Shown here piece by piece: positions 21,091 through 33,429 of a stretch of 64,000 nucleotides of DNA (the first letter of the stretch is position 1; every line of letters starts with the position of its first letter). The translations under genes and the position numbers were made by a program. The DNA lies in contig MU008173.1 of NCBI GenBank assembly GCA_010909165.1, forward strand, positions 62,001 through 126,000, given 5' to 3'. The notes under the pieces are model-generated. The model was not told the origin of the DNA and did not search any database. It saw nothing but the letters and a program-made list of their open reading frames with translations. The DNA is from Anthoceros angustus. Lineage: Eukaryota > Streptophyta > Anthocerotopsida > Anthocerotales > Anthocerotaceae.

Positions 21091-21173
21091 TGCCCTCTTT
21101 CTGGCATACAGGGATGCCAGAAAGAGGGCACATATACTTTTCTCCTACACTTGAGAAAAGTATATGTGCCCTC
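21091..21173. repeat. Double overlapping hairpin
   Basis: Hairpin 1 has 17-nt perfect arms, 21091-21107 and 21114-21130 (TGCCCTCTTTCTGGCAT), with a 6-nt loop. Hairpin 2 has 21-nt perfect arms, 21124-21144 and 21153-21173, with an 8-nt loop. The two share 21124-21130, so the middle arm can pair with either side. With a 2-nt bulge, hairpin 2 extends by 5-8 further pairs. A foldback transposon remnant or small-RNA precursor is possible. Confidence 0.9.
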
Positions 21174-21404
21174 TTCGGCATCCTGCTTTCTTCATTTTCC
21201 ACGATGAACTCTGTGGAATGAAAGAAAGCCCTGTTAGAAATCTATAGGATTGGTGCAACACATCACATATTAGAGTTATGAATATAAGTCCTAGAAGTAT
21301 ATAGGATTATCCCAGGAGCGAGATAGGGTTTCATACTATCAAGAGTATGACAAGGCCAAAGGCTATAACAGCATAATATTTGAAGGGGCTGAATATACAA
21401 AGCC

Positions 21405-21660
21405 TTACCAAGAGGAAAAACTTGGGCCTTTGAATTCGCGATTCAGATGTTTTGGTTTTCTTGGTGATGGTTCATTCCTTCCCTTCCCTTCGGCATCAGC
21501 TACTTTTCTCGTCGAGTGCACACGGTTATGGTCATCTTGTGAAAGCCCCAATGGTCTTCGCGGTGATATTCGATCGGTCTTTGCCATTGGTTTAACACCT
21601 ACTTGGAAAGCAATACACAGCACTAAAAAGCAATAAAAGATTAAAGAGGATGTTTGCAAG
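21405..21660 (-). CDS. Possible small secreted-peptide-like ORF
   Basis: An open frame encodes a hydrophobic start (LIFYCFLVLCIAFQVGV) followed by a basic, proline-containing tail ending PSFSSW and TAA. The hydrophobic part lacks an upstream in-frame ATG (a TGA lies just upstream), and the first ATG falls after it. It would therefore need a spliced first exon. No family recognised; it may be chance. Confidence 0.2.
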
Positions 21661-23258
21661 ATTAAAGAGCTCGTTCAACAATGGTCGTGCAGTCATTGGG
21701 CACGCCGGCGCCCCGGAAAAGGCTTCCAAGCTGGCTACGCAACAGAAAGTAAATGTCCAATAACCTAACTACCAAAATCTTCGCCAGCAGCTTGAGTCTT
21801 GGGTGGGCATTGCCCAGATACGCTATCCAACACAACATCGACGTTTCTGAGAAGGGCGTGGTCGGGGTCCTCGAAGTTGTCGTTTTTGGGCATTCTCCAC
21901 ATCCAAAAGACCAGGATGACTGCTTTCGGTGTTGTAGTCTAGATGCCACACTGCGCTCAGAGTTCTCTGCCCGTCATCAAGGATTTGCCCCGTTTTCTCT
22001 TTCATCCTGTTCAACCCCAAAGGTACGACCTGTGCTTGCAAGTGACCCTTCTCAGACAAGCTTAATTCCTTTGCCCAGAATTGGGCAGGTCCTCGTCGGT
22101 GTGGCTCATGATTCAATTCCTCCTGAGCGTCTGGAAGTACCTCATATCCATGTATCCTTTGGGGAATGAATTGCGCACATCATTTGTCCAAGTCCGCAGC
22201 GATGCAATTGCGGCCACATAGCGTAGCTAGGGTTCGTCGCTTCACGCACACGCATCTAATATCCAATCTCCTTCTTTGGAGAAGTTGTTGATCATCTTAC
22301 GCATCAACCCTAATGGCCTCGATAAGCACATACCACGAGCTTGTCCAATGACATATAAAGAAGCTTCTTGATCGGTGTTGTGCCCAATGATCACGACCAT
22401 TATTGAGCAGGCCAAGGGCGGTGTTAGGTAACATTGAAACCTTGTTCTTCTTCTTTGTTACCCCCACCCTACCGTGATGTACTCGGCGGTATCATATCCA
22501 CCTTGATCATTATGCATGTTAGTTTTGTCCCATACAAGGAGACCATCCCTCCACGATTACTGCTGCGCGCAGCCTCCCTCACGGTGTGCGGCTCCTCCAC
22601 CCATGCATAACTATCATGCGGTTCCTCACAACTCGTCATGTCATGGAAAGAGTGAAATCATGCATCGTGTTTGGTCCATCTTTACATCATGCTTTCCTTG
22701 TTGAATCCACAGGCACATCCATAACCAATAAAGTGTAATTCCTCTTAGTAAAAACCCTCGGATGTCCAACACATCTCTCGCTACCACTTGGTATTTCACG
22801 ATACACTCCGTGGTTGGAGCAGTGAGCATTGCAGGCCTTCTTCCATGTCCATGTCGCTAGGGTCCTTTGTTCGTTCTCGGACCCTTCCATGTGTGCACTT
22901 CGGTGTAAGCACGGAAGTCCTCAGTAGTTTTTCAAATCCGCACATCTTTCACTTGTTGCACCGTCACGTCGGTCGGTGCTCAAAACGATTATGACAATAG
23001 GTAGGGTGGGGAAGGCGCGGCATGCGGCCTTCACCCCATTTACAACGAAGAAATGGTGGGCGGGCCCCCTCCCACTCAATGAGTCTTAAAACAAATGACA
23101 CCTTTCCATCGAGCTGTTTGAAACCGTGCAATAACATCATCCGAAGAGTGCATTGGGTATTCTGCCTAACCATCTCGAAGAGTCACATCCTAAGTGTTTC
23201 GCCGCCACTTGGATGACATGAAGTTTCTTCCGCAGTATCACCTCCTTGGACATACCAT
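21661..23258. other. Unidentified coding-like remnants
   Basis: The minus strand at about 22116-21823 has a 97-codon open stretch (RGPAQFWAKELSLSEKGHLQ and on) that looks like decayed protein-coding sequence, possibly transposon-derived. From 22200 to 23250 I see nothing assignable. Confidence 0.3.
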
Positions 23259-25283
23259 TCAGGTCCAGTAAACTGTCAAAACCTTTTCCATCACACTAAT
23301 CAGCATTTTCTGACCCGTCTCTCCTGGTGGAATTCCTTGGAAACTGCGCCATGGTTTCCCTTGCATCTCTTTGGGCTTAACAAAAACGCTTTCCACAGTC
23401 TTCACCTCTTCTCCAACTTTGCGTTTGCCCTTGCTCTTCTTGCTAGTACCTGCTGCAACATGTTTGGCCTGTTCAGGAAGTTCCATCGCCTCCCACTTGG
23501 TGAAGATCATCACGTTTTCCCACACCTTTCCCTCCAGTTTTGCTATGCATAGTATATGTGTCCGGTTGTCCACTTTGTTTTGCTTGTATTGCTCATCTTC
23601 CCGACCTTCGTCATCCTCTATCATTGCACCTTGTATAAATTGAACTTCCAGTTCATGCTCATTGTCACACCATCCGCTTTGCAATCAAGTTCATCCACAG
23701 GTATCGACCTTTCGATAAAGTTCATCTTTTCCTCTTGTCGACATTGTGTTGTGGTCGGTTGCGAACTCGCATCTCTGTAGAGTTAGCCCGCAATAGACAT
23801 GGGCCTCCATCCATTGGAACCTTGCCTTCCACGGTGATATATCGCAAGGCTGCTTCATGGCGGCGTAAGTATGATTGCCTCAGTACCCCATAATATACTT
23901 CTTTGCGGAACTTTTTCCGGTCTAATGTTTTGATATCCACGATCGGATGGGTCAATCATACAAAGCAAAGGCAGCACACCTTCTTCAATACGACCCTTGA
24001 GATAGCGAGCCGGGTAGTTCGCCCAAGCCTCATCCACTTGACGAACAGCATCCGGGTTAAAGCGAAGCGCCCTCAAATTCTCGACTTTACAGTCTGTTTA
24101 CGGCACCACCTTCTTTGATCACACTCACGACTTTACGCAAATAATCCTCATGCATCATAGCTTCGGTCTTTCTCCATCTGTTGAGACATGCAATGTTGGA
24201 ATCTCATTGTTGTCGATTTCCCTTGGGACGCTTGAACTTTTTCACCTCGTTCCTATCGAACCATCCGCACTCCGGGACTGCTTTGCCCACCACCTTCCTC
24301 ATCATGCATGCTTTTCCGCTTCTCATGGCCCCAGCGCCTTCCTCCAGCCACAGGTTTCCCTCGGCCGGCATCTGGCGCCTCCCTCCTCCGCGTCAGGCGC
24401 GGCATCGGCGCCCTCCTCCCTCCATCACCCCGGCATGCGGCGCCCGGCGCCTCCTCCTCTTCATGCGGGCGGCATGCGGGCGGCGGCGCCCTCCTCCTCC
24501 TCTCATGCGGAGGCGGCATGCGGCGCCCCCTCTCCTCTCAACTGGGGCGGCATGCGGCGCCCCCTCTCCGCCTCTCGTATGAGGCGCGGCATCGGCGCCC
24601 CCTCTCCGCCTCCTCCATATCACGGGCCGGCATGCCGGCGCCGACGCCTCCCCTCTTCCATGTAGCGGGACTCCTCCCATGGTGCTTGGATGGCGGCGAC
24701 CTTGGAAGGAATCGTCGCTGCGGCTCCCTCCATCACCCCGGCATGCGGGCGCGGCGCCTCCTCCTCGTCCGTCATGTTGCCCAGTGGTCGGGCCATGGAA
24801 GACCACCCAGTGCATTTTCCCCATCATCCTCTTCAAATGCCTCCACGTCTGAATGACCAAGCAACTCAGGAATAGGCCCATCCTCCTCATCAGAAGGACC
24901 GAACTCTACCTCATCGTCTTCTTCATCCAGTGCAAAGTTTGGAAGTCCCTGTCTTGTCCTCCTCAATGACATCTCTCGGCGATGACGTATAATCGAGCTC
25001 GTAATCACCTCACACATGCTTGCACCTGTAAAATGTTCTCTCACTCTGTCCATCACAAGCAACAAGCACACTGTTAGACTGCAACACTACATCCAAGGAT
25101 GATGGAGAATGCACTGTAAGCAAGATGTATACTCACATTCTCAGCTCTGAACGCTTCTCGAAAAGTGTTGGACAACTCCTTCGGTTCACATTTCTTCCTG
25201 TGTAGACAGGCCACTTTCAACAAATACACAGTATAGTCGGGTGCAAGCATGCTTTGGTGCCACACTTTTGTGCCATATGGCAA
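23259..25283 (-). pseudogene. Unidentified transposon-like ORF set
   Basis: Successive minus-strand frames look like one interrupted gene. First is 25283-25074 (HQSMLAPDYTVYLLKVACLH). Next is an acidic segment, 25071-24772 (DEEDDEVEFGPSDEEDGPIP). Then comes a GC-rich Arg/Ala/Gly linker (24790-24345), 24076-23722 (VDEAWANYPARYLKGRIEEG, CMIDPSDRGYQNIRPEK) and 23684-23259 (Lys-rich, ending EKVLTVYWT). Frames shift between segments. The acidic segment, linker and upstream DNA are duplicated at 25486-26660. I do not recognise a catalytic domain. The setting and repetition suggest a transposable-element protein. Confidence 0.4.
24345..24790. repeat. GC-rich block with GGCATGCGGCGCC motifs (copy 1)
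   Basis: About 440 bp dominated by short, imperfectly repeated GGCATGCGGCGCC and CCTCC elements. The two palindromes GCATGC and GGCGCC recur side by side. It is flanked by ordinary-composition transposon coding sequence. A diverged counterpart is at 25570-25980, and a similar block is at 58490-58800. Confidence 0.75.
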
Positions 25284-25569
25284 AGTACATTTGGCTATCT
25301 TGTGCTAGAGTATGAATGGTGTGAATATGAATTTTGAACCATTTACTTTTATATATTTTATCATACTTCTTACCTTATAGTATATATATTTTATTATTAT
25401 TATTAGTATGCTCTACTTTAACTTTCTACTTTTTACTTTAACCATAAAACTTAACTTTAGGTAAGTCTAAATCACTCACTTTACCGTTGACAAGCTGTGC
25501 CCACCACCTTCCTCATCATGCATGCTTTTCCGCTTCTCATGGCCCCAGCGCCTTTCCCCAGCCAGCCCA

Positions 25570-25980
25570 GGTTTCGTGGCGCGGCATCGCCTCCTCCTCG
25601 CCGCGTCGGCGCCGGCATCGCGCCCTCCTCCATCACCCCGGCATGCGGGCGGCATGCGGCGCCCCCCTCCTCTACCTTGCGAGGCGGCATGCCGGCGCCT
25701 CCCTCTCTCAGGGGCGCGGCATGCAGCGCCCCCTCCTCTCAACTGGGGCGGCATGCGGCGCCTCTTCCCGCCTCTCCGTATGCGGCGCGGCATGCAGTGC
25801 CCCTCCTCCCTCTCATATCACAGGCGCCGGCATGCGGCGCCGCGCCTCCCCTCTTCCATGTCTGAGGGACTCCTCCCATGGTGCTTGGATGGCGACGTCC
25901 TTGCGAGGATTAGGCTGCGGCTCCCTCCATCACCGGCATGCGGGCGCGGCATGCGGCGCCTCCTCGTCCGTCATGCGCCT
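25570..25980. repeat. GC-rich block with GGCATGCGGCGCC motifs (copy 2)
   Basis: Part of the second unit of the 1.2-kb duplication. Motif number and spacing differ from copy 1 more than the flanking DNA does, as expected for an unstable repeat or for a region hard to sequence. Confidence 0.75.
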
Positions 25981-26793
25981 TGATCGGGCCGCCATGGAAG
26001 ACCACAGGTCCCGCATTTTCCCCATCATCCTCTTCAAATGCCTCCACGTCTGAATGACCAAGCAACTCAGGAATAGGCCCATCCTCCTCATCGGAAGGAC
26101 GAACTCTACCTCATCGTCTTCTTCATCCGATTGCAAAGTTTGGAAGTCTGTCTTGTCCTCCTCAATGACATCTCTCGTGATAGATAATGGAGCTCGTAAT
26201 CACCTCACACATGCTTGCACAGCAAATGTTCTCTCACTACATCCATCACAAGCAACACCTTTGTTAGGCGCAACACTACATCCAAGGATGATGGAGAATG
26301 CCGTAAGCAAGATGTATACTCACATTCTATTCTGACGCTTCTCGAAAGTGTTGGACAACTCCTTGGTTCATTTCTTCCTGTGTAGGCAGGCCACTTTCAA
26401 CAAATACACGATGGTCGGTGCAAGCATGCTTTGGTGCCACTTTTGTGCCATATGGCAAAATACATTTAGCTATCTTGTGCTAGAGTATGAATGGTGTGAA
26501 TATGAATTTTGAACCATTTACTTTTATATATTTTATCATACTTCTTACCTTATAGTATATATATTTTATTATTATTATTAGTATGATCTACTTTAACTTT
26601 CTACTTTTTACTTTAACCATAAAACTTAACTTTAGGTAAGTCTAAATCAGCTCACTTTACCCGTTGACAACTGTGCCCACGTTTGGACATTGATGCGTCC
26701 CACCTCTCTCCCTTCCTCCGATCCTCGCTTCTCGCTTCCTCCCCCTCCTCCTCCTCGCTTCGTGTCCGCTTGAGCTGCCTGCTGCTTCTTGCC

Positions 26794-26931
26794 ATGGCTC
26801 CTAGGGAGCACTCATCGTTTAAGGAAGCTCGCAATTTGAAGCGGCAGGCCAAGGCTGTGCAAGATCGGGCTGCATCGATCTTGAGATACTCCTACCTTCA
26901 GGGCCAAGGTATGGAATTGGCACGATGGTGA
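26794..26931 (+). CDS. Short basic ORF, possible first exon
   Basis: The ATG at 26794 in GCCATGGCT context opens 45 codons (MAPREHSSFKEARNLKRQAK and on). AAGGTATGG near 26908 is a possible splice donor. Downstream frames to about 27560 contain a Lys/Glu-rich tract (KKEAKEAKEAKGKN) and Ser/Arg-rich text, which may be later exons. Unknown product. Confidence 0.3.
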   Translation: MAPREHSSFKEARNLKRQAKAVQDRAASILRYSYLQGQGMELARW

Positions 26932-27189
26932 TGGGAAGCTCCGCGAGAAAGGCTTGGGCGTTGAAGCGACAAGTTTTGATGGGTTTGAAGGAGAGATTGG
27001 GAGGGCGGACGTGTTGTCGATGCCTTTGGCAAGGTGCAAGCGAGAACATAGGCTTTGTATGGCAAGGCACACTCTCATTTCGGGAGTGGAGGCACGTAGA
27101 TGATCTATTATACCACATCTATGGGAAACGCGTAGCGGTGCAACTCACGGTGGTGCCAGTCCATGGCCTTGGGACTTTTGGTAGAGAAG

Positions 27190-29199
27190 AAGCTGCAAAT
27201 GTGTGAGCTGGGCAGCCTTCCTTTTGAAGACTGAGGCGAAGAAGGAGGCGAAGGAGGCAAAGGAGGCGAAGGGGAAGAACACTGGGATGGATGAGAAAGA
27301 GGTGGAAGTTGAAGAAATGGCGTCGGAGGAGGACAAGGAGGCAGTTGCCGGCTCTCTCCATAGGGCCGCCGGCTCGCCTGTGAGGTCACAGAGCCGGGGG
27401 CGACCGTTCGCTCCCTCCGCTGTCTCACCTCCTAAGGCTTCTAAAGCCTCTTCTATTCCGGTGATCACGAGGTGGAGCAGGAGTCGGAGTGGAGGCCGCA
27501 TTTGGTGGCCGGCGGGCTACGATTCCAATGAGCAGCCAAGCTGCGGAAGACTTTAGAGACATCGTCGGCAAAGGTTCGTCTTCTCGGGCTGCGTGAGGTG
27601 TTGCCACTTTACAACATGGGCGGTATCGGGACTCGACATGGGTGGACGGTTGTCGATGTTGGGGCACTGTGGTGGTGCTAACCTAGTGGTGGATGCAGGA
27701 TCTTTGGATATATTGGCTGAAGGATGGGGTGCTAGTGATTTCCTGATGTATGGGTCTTTGGTGGTATGGGTTGCTTGTAATGTTGCTTGTAATGTGGGTG
27801 CTGGTGCACGCTTCTTTTCTTTTGCTCTCCGCTAGAGGCCACTTGTGTTCATGCGGTGTGATTTCGTGCGCTTGGGGCCGTGGCTCTGATTTTGTTCCTC
27901 TTATGCCGCCCATCTTGGACAGTGCTTTCCTATTTTGAGGCTGATGCCCACCTTCTTATTCTAGTGTTCTAATCCGTCGTGGCTGTAAGGGCTTGGTGAT
28001 GCGCGCTTCTTTTTGCGCGCTGCTCTCCCGCTGAAGGCCGGCATGGTTTCCAGAACTGTGTGATTTTGTGCACTTGGCTGGGGCCGGGGCCCGTTGTTTT
28101 CGTTGCTCTTGTGCCGCCCATCTTCGACAGGGCTCACCTCTTTCCAGGCTGATGTCCTGCTGTTTATTCTAGCGTTCTAGATGTTGTTATCTGTACGTGT
28201 TGGTGGTGCGGTGGTAATCTTCGCCGGTGGATGTTGGATTTAAGCTAATTCGTCGTGATCGGTGCTAACCTAGTGGTGGATGCGGAGGTTGAATAGATTT
28301 GCTGCGCATCGGTCTTGATTTCCTGGCGATGTATGGGTCTTGGTGATATGGGTTGGCTGCGATGTTCTTTGGTAACTTTGGATCTTTGTGCTAGCTCTTC
28401 AGGCGTTCGGCGTTCTGATCGTCGGATCTGTAAGGGCTTGGTGCATCGTATGCCCATGTGGCTACCGAATTTAAGCATAGGTGGTGGGCTGAAGGGGTGC
28501 TAGTTGTCTAACGTTGCTTGGATCGATTTCCTGTTCGAGGCTCTTATCCCACTTCATCTCGCAGTGCATAAATCGGTGGGGTGTTAGTGGTTGGTGCAAG
28601 TGGTGCAACTCTGCTCATCTTTGTATGATGGTGCTAAGGTCTCGGTCAGCTGGTTGTCTGGATCTTTGTTATGGTGTACTCTGCCATCTGTTCTTCTAGA
28701 AGGTTCTTTGGGAGGTAGGCGGTGAAGGGTTCGGTCCTTAAGAGTTTTGGTATGTCAGCTCTACATATGTTGTGAAACGGATGCTATTGGTTTTTGGTTT
28801 TCAATAGATGGGATCTTGCGGATGCCTCCGGAAGCCGTTTTCATCTTGCTCCAAGTTTCCATCCTTGGTTTTTGCCACGGGCGTGGTAAGCGGTCCGTCG
28901 AGTTAGTTCTCCTTGGTGACCCGGGCATTGAAGGGTGCACAGTCACGCTTGTTGTCCAGCCCCTCTAGGTCGGTTTGGTACCCTTGTATTAGAGGACCAT
29001 TAGTCATATCGCCCCTTTTGTGTGTTCATATGCGCACTTGTGTGTTTTGTGTTCAATGTTTCTTCATGAGTCTCACTTGTGGCGGTTGCCCCATCGTCCA
29101 TGTGTGAAAATATATCCACAGTGGCGGAGTTGTGCTACTTGCACACCTCCCTGTTTTGCTGGTCACTAGGCCATTGACCAATTACAGCGGTGTCGAGGC
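27190..29199. other. Unassigned region with diverged direct repeats
   Basis: 27560-27985 and 28000-28400 are imperfect direct repeats. Both contain GGTGCTAACCTAGTGGTGGA and blocks such as TGCCGCCCATCTT followed by GACAG. No coding domain is evident after about 27560. The T/G-rich plus strand resembles an untranslated or 3'-end region of a transposon. This is inference from composition only. Confidence 0.35.
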
Positions 29200-30005
29200 G
29201 GCTTATTAGCTATTTTGGGCTTTTATGCAAAACAACCCAATTTTTCCTGTAAAAGCAGGCCGGCGAGATACAACAAAATCATGGCCTTACATGCAGGATC
29301 CACGAATCGCCAACTCTGGATCCGATGGAGCGATGGAAGTCAAGAAACTACATTTTATTGTCATGATAAACTTGTACCCTATTTACCTTTGTCAAAATTT
29401 GGAATCCATTTACCGCATCGGGGTGGTGTATGATTGTGACATGTACTCCAGACAGGCGACTTGGACATGTTTGTGGGATATTTAGCACAAATTTCTCGTA
29501 CTTCCCTCTTGTCCTTCCATCATGTTCCAACTCATGTGTGTCGTCCAAGTGCATACGTGCGTTTGAATGGTTGCATTTGGCTTCATCGGTATACATGAAT
29601 GAGAGGCGGCGGTATCCGGCCCACACCTCATGTAAACCGGTCAAGAAAAGGATGTACATGAAGCTAAGGGTCGTCTTCAATAGCCACATGATCGTCGTCT
29701 TCAATAGCCACTGATCGTCGTTGTTCGCCCTTCCATGGTCTTGGTTCGCCTCCATTGGCACATCTTCTTGCGGAGGCGGGCGTCATAAGATTCGCTGATG
29801 ATTGAACGTGTTTGGGCCTTCAGCTGTTTAGTTCGAGTTAGTTCAAACCCATAGGCCAAAACAAATGTATCAGCAATGATCAGCATCTGCACATTCTTCT
29901 TTGACCTTCTAGTGCCTTGCCTGCAACGCCTTGTACCGTGCCCTAAAAGCACTTGATACGGCAATATCATCTCTTCCATGTACCTTCCTTCAAAAGCGTC
30001 GTATT
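29200..30005 (-). other. Downstream part of the DUF7869-type element
   Basis: The minus strand has short coding-like pieces (HLDDTHELEHDGRTRGKYEK near 29600; SKKNVQMLIIADTFVLAYGF near 29880) following the DUF7869 region on the same strand. They could be its C-terminal part or another degraded ORF. A short duplication (CGTCTTCAATAGCCAC) occurs at about 29694-29711. Confidence 0.3.
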
Positions 30006-31957
30006 ACATGTCACCCACGGTGAACTTTCATGAAAGGTGATTCGCTTTTCGAAATCTATGTGAAGGACCTTTGCAATCCGAAAGGACGATTGGTGCATCA
30101 TTTTCGCAAGGGCTGCTATCATATTTCCGCCGCAATCTCCGAAATATCACCATTTAACCTCTCTTGCTCTCTTGAGGAATGTTCGATAGGTTCCTACATA
30201 CATGTCTCGTCTAGGCACTTCATGACAATGGATGAGGAAGGACTTCAACATCCGGAGCGAAGCAGGATCTTTGCGGGATCTCTGCTTCTTCTCGATTATA
30301 CCATCGCCAAGGATTCTTCAATTCTGTCGGACCACAGAATTTATCTTTTCCACAATGCCCTCTTGTTCTTCCAAAGCGATTTCCACCACATCTTGCCGTC
30401 GCCCAAAATGTCTTTTAATTTCTCCTCCAATTTGGCCGGATAGCGATAATGACCTTTCGGATCTCTTCCTTCAGCATGTGCTTTTTTTCCTTACTTCCAA
30501 AGACATCGAGGCGGCAAAATTGGTCATTCGGCACATGCTTCAAGAACTCGAGGCCTTCATTGGTGGACCAGTAATTATCAGTTGAATATTGTTTACCTCG
30601 CATCACCGTAATGAAACCGCGTTCCTCCCTCTCCTCTCGAGTTATTTTGAACTGATGCTGAAAAGAAATGTTGTGCAACTGATGCACAGTGGCTACCCGT
30701 TGGTAGCCAGCCCTGCCATTAGGGATGGGCCAAACATACCTTCTAAAATCAGGGACTTCAGGCACCAATACAATCTGTGGGTTTGGCGTATAAGCACTTT
30801 CCAACACATAGGTGAGTTTGGGCAAGGAAAAGCCTCCTTATGCCTTAGCACAGTCGAAAATCTGGAGAACATTTGGTCTACTGATCATGGGTGTGCCCAA
30901 CAAGGAGGAAGCCTACCTTGATCTTCTCAAAGACTCGCAATGACACCAACATGTTAAGGTAGGCGAATAGCGGGCGTTTTATTTTCACGTCGTGTTACGT
31001 GTCACCCACGGTGAACTTTCATGAAAGGTGATTCGCTTTTCGAAATCTATGTGAAGGACCTTTGCAATCCAGACGATTGGTGCATCATTTTCGCAAGGCG
31101 CTATCATATTTCCGCCGCAATCTCCGAAATATCACCATTTAACCTCTCTTGCTCTCTTAGCGAAATCGTTCCGATAGGTTCCTACATACATGTCTCGTCT
31201 AGGCACTTCTCACAATGGATGAGGAAGGACTTCAACATCCGGAACAGCAGGATCTTTGCGGGATCTACTTCTTCTCGATTATACCATCGCCAAGGATTCT
31301 TCAATTCTGTCACGGACCGAATTTATATTTTCCACAATGCCCTCTTGTTCTTCCAAAGCGATTTCCACCACATCTTATCGCCTAAAATGTCTTTTAATTT
31401 CTCCTCCAATTTGGCCGGATAACGATGACCTTTCGGCATCTCTTCCTTCAGCATGTGCTTTTTGCTACTTCCAAAGACATCGGAGGGGCAGCAAAATTGG
31501 TCATTCGGCACATGCTTCAAGAACTCGAGGCCTTCATTGGTGGACCAGTAATTGTTGAATATTGTTTACCTCGCATCAAGTAATGAAAGCGTTCCTCCCT
31601 CTCCTCTCGAGTTATTTTGAACTGATCTTTGAAAAGAAATGTTGTGCAAGCGATGCACTGGCTACCGTTGGTAGCCACTACCATTAGGGATGGGCCAAAC
31701 ATACCTTCTAAAATCGGGGACTTGAGCACCAATACAATGTGGGTTTGGCGTATAAGCACTTTCCAACACAGGTGAGTTTGGGCAAGGTAAAAGCCTCCTT
31801 ATGCCTTAGCACGAAAATCTGAGAACATTTGGTCTACGATCATGGGTGTGCCAACAAGGAGGAAGCCTACCTTGATCTTCTCAAAGACTATGACACCAAC
31901 ATGTTAAGGTAGGCGAATAGCGAGGCGTTTTATTTTCACGTGCCGTGTTGTCCAGGT
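30006..31957. repeat. ~0.98-kb direct tandem duplication
   Basis: Both units begin with TGTCACCCACGGTGAACTTT and end near GTTTTATTTTCACGT. Differences are mostly 2-6-nt gaps at CTG/CAG/CCG positions: CAATCTGTGGG versus CAATGTGGG, GATGCACAGTGGC versus GATGCACTGGC, TCTACTGATCATG versus TCTACGATCATG. Confidence 0.9.
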
Positions 31958-32200
31958 TGCAAATATAACACCTTGAGTAAACCCTTGTAGTTCAATATAA
32001 CATGTTGTATGGCGATTATCGGGGTTTGCGTTCACGATATTTCAAACTCGATGAACAATTTTCTTGACATAGTATAGTTGTATACAAGGCGACCAACAAC
32101 ATGGACGTCAAGAAGCGGAGTGTCGCCATATTCTTTGGCGGATGCATGAAATGTGGGGCTGTGTCTTACATTGGTCCATTAGTCTATAGAGTCCGAGATA
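30006..32200 (-). pseudogene. DUF7869-type transposon-like protein, C-terminal region tandemly duplicated
   Basis: The minus strand carries features I associate with the uncharacterised DUF7869 domain of plant and animal mobile-element-like proteins. These are a Leu-Asp-Asn-Thr-Ala-Arg-Glu-Asn-Lys-Asn segment (about 31980-31945), a VGHTH-like segment (about 31850), SAYTPNPQIVLVPEVPDFRR, and SFQHQFKITREEREERGF with MRGKQYSTD. The last also occurs at 59810-59900 on the plus strand. The ~1-kb C-terminal region is present twice as direct repeats, 30006-30996 and 30997-31957. The 30-kb copy reads as a 136-codon open frame; the 31-kb copy is broken by small indels. Function unknown; a role in transposition is plausible. 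Confidence 0.6.
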
Positions 32201-33429
32201 CCGTGCGGGGTTTGCATAACACTTGACCCGATGCTTCATGCACTTTTCCCTCTCTGCTTTTAAACGCTCTCTGTGGTTTCGCAAATCGGCTTCATATTCT
32301 TACACGCTCAATGAACCAAGGAACAACGCAACTGTTTAGTATGGCAACAATCTGAGAACATGGCATCGTAGTAGCAAGTGCAAATGAGAATGGCCAAGTC
32401 TTGTTGGTATCTGCGCAGCCTGACCGAGTGCGCGGTATCTGGCGCACCATGACCTTTCCCGGATGCGGTATCATTTTCGTTTTCAAACAACATCGTACCT
32501 TGTTTCAGCGTTCTTTCTCGCTCCGATCTTCCGTTTAAGGTAGTCGCATGTAACTGGCTGCAAAGCGATTATTTTGGGATCCTTACTTTGAAGTGATTAC
32601 GCCTGGCAAAAGTAGGAGTGTGAAATATTGTCTTGGCCAGCCATTGCATTTGTTGCTTGTATTCTTGAAATATTTCTCCTTTGGTATAAGAGTCCAGGAA
32701 GGTGATCGCTTCAACATTTGGCATCAGCTCTGCGATTAACATGAACAAGCTGGTTCATCCCGTCAACTGCGGTGGAAGCATGTATGCGTCGGTTGCCTCT
32801 CGTCTGGGAGGAGGCGGACCATGGTATATTATCTGCGGCTCTCTCCTTGGGCCGCCGATTTGAACCTATACAAAACACCCTTGTCAGGTTTCGCGGCCTC
32901 CCTCTCTGGCGCTTGGGTGACTCAGGCCTGAATTCCAGTACGCCCTCTTCGCTAATTGGCGCTAGGGCTTGTGTAGTCGCCTCCGCATATGTGCAACTCG
33001 ATCCATCCAGCAGACCACTACACACGATGCTGTAAGCGAACACTCGCCTGTGTTGTCGAGCCCCAGTGAGGAAGACTCCTCCAGTGGCAGCGTGGCGTCG
33101 TGCTCTCTTCCACTTCTGGTCTTAGCGTCTAAACTTCTTGAGGCCCGGCAGTTCGGTGAGTGATTCAGGAGGAGCACTCTCAGGAATAGCGACACCCTCT
33201 GGCCTTGTTGGCACTTCCGGCCTTTGGCAAAATCGATTGTCAAAATTCGCTCCGCACGAACTTTCCTCTTCTGCAATTTACTCCTGTCATTCCTGCTCTC
33301 GTCCTCTTGTACCCATTTCAACACGCGTTGTGCTGGAGTGTTACGCTCCAACTCCTGTTCAGGTACACAACGTACTTCTCCTTCATTACTCTCGGTAGAT
33401 AGAGCCATGGCTGCATGCAAACTTGTTGA

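Larger units (their letters stand above)
24275..26660. repeat. 1.2-kb direct tandem duplication
   Basis: 24275-25485 and 25486-26660 are direct copies starting at the shared GCCCACCACCTTCCTCATCA motif. Long identical stretches are interrupted by 1-8-nt indels, many at CAG/CTG sites. For example, GAATGCACTGTAAGC near 25108 corresponds to GAATGCCGTAAGC near 26297. AT-rich tails (25310-25470 and 26480-26640) are almost identical. Confidence 0.85.

Noticed and set aside
24150-24665. 171-codon Ser/Pro/Ala-rich plus-strand frame
   Set aside because: Produced by the GC-rich repeat block; all frames stay open there, so length is not evidence of coding.
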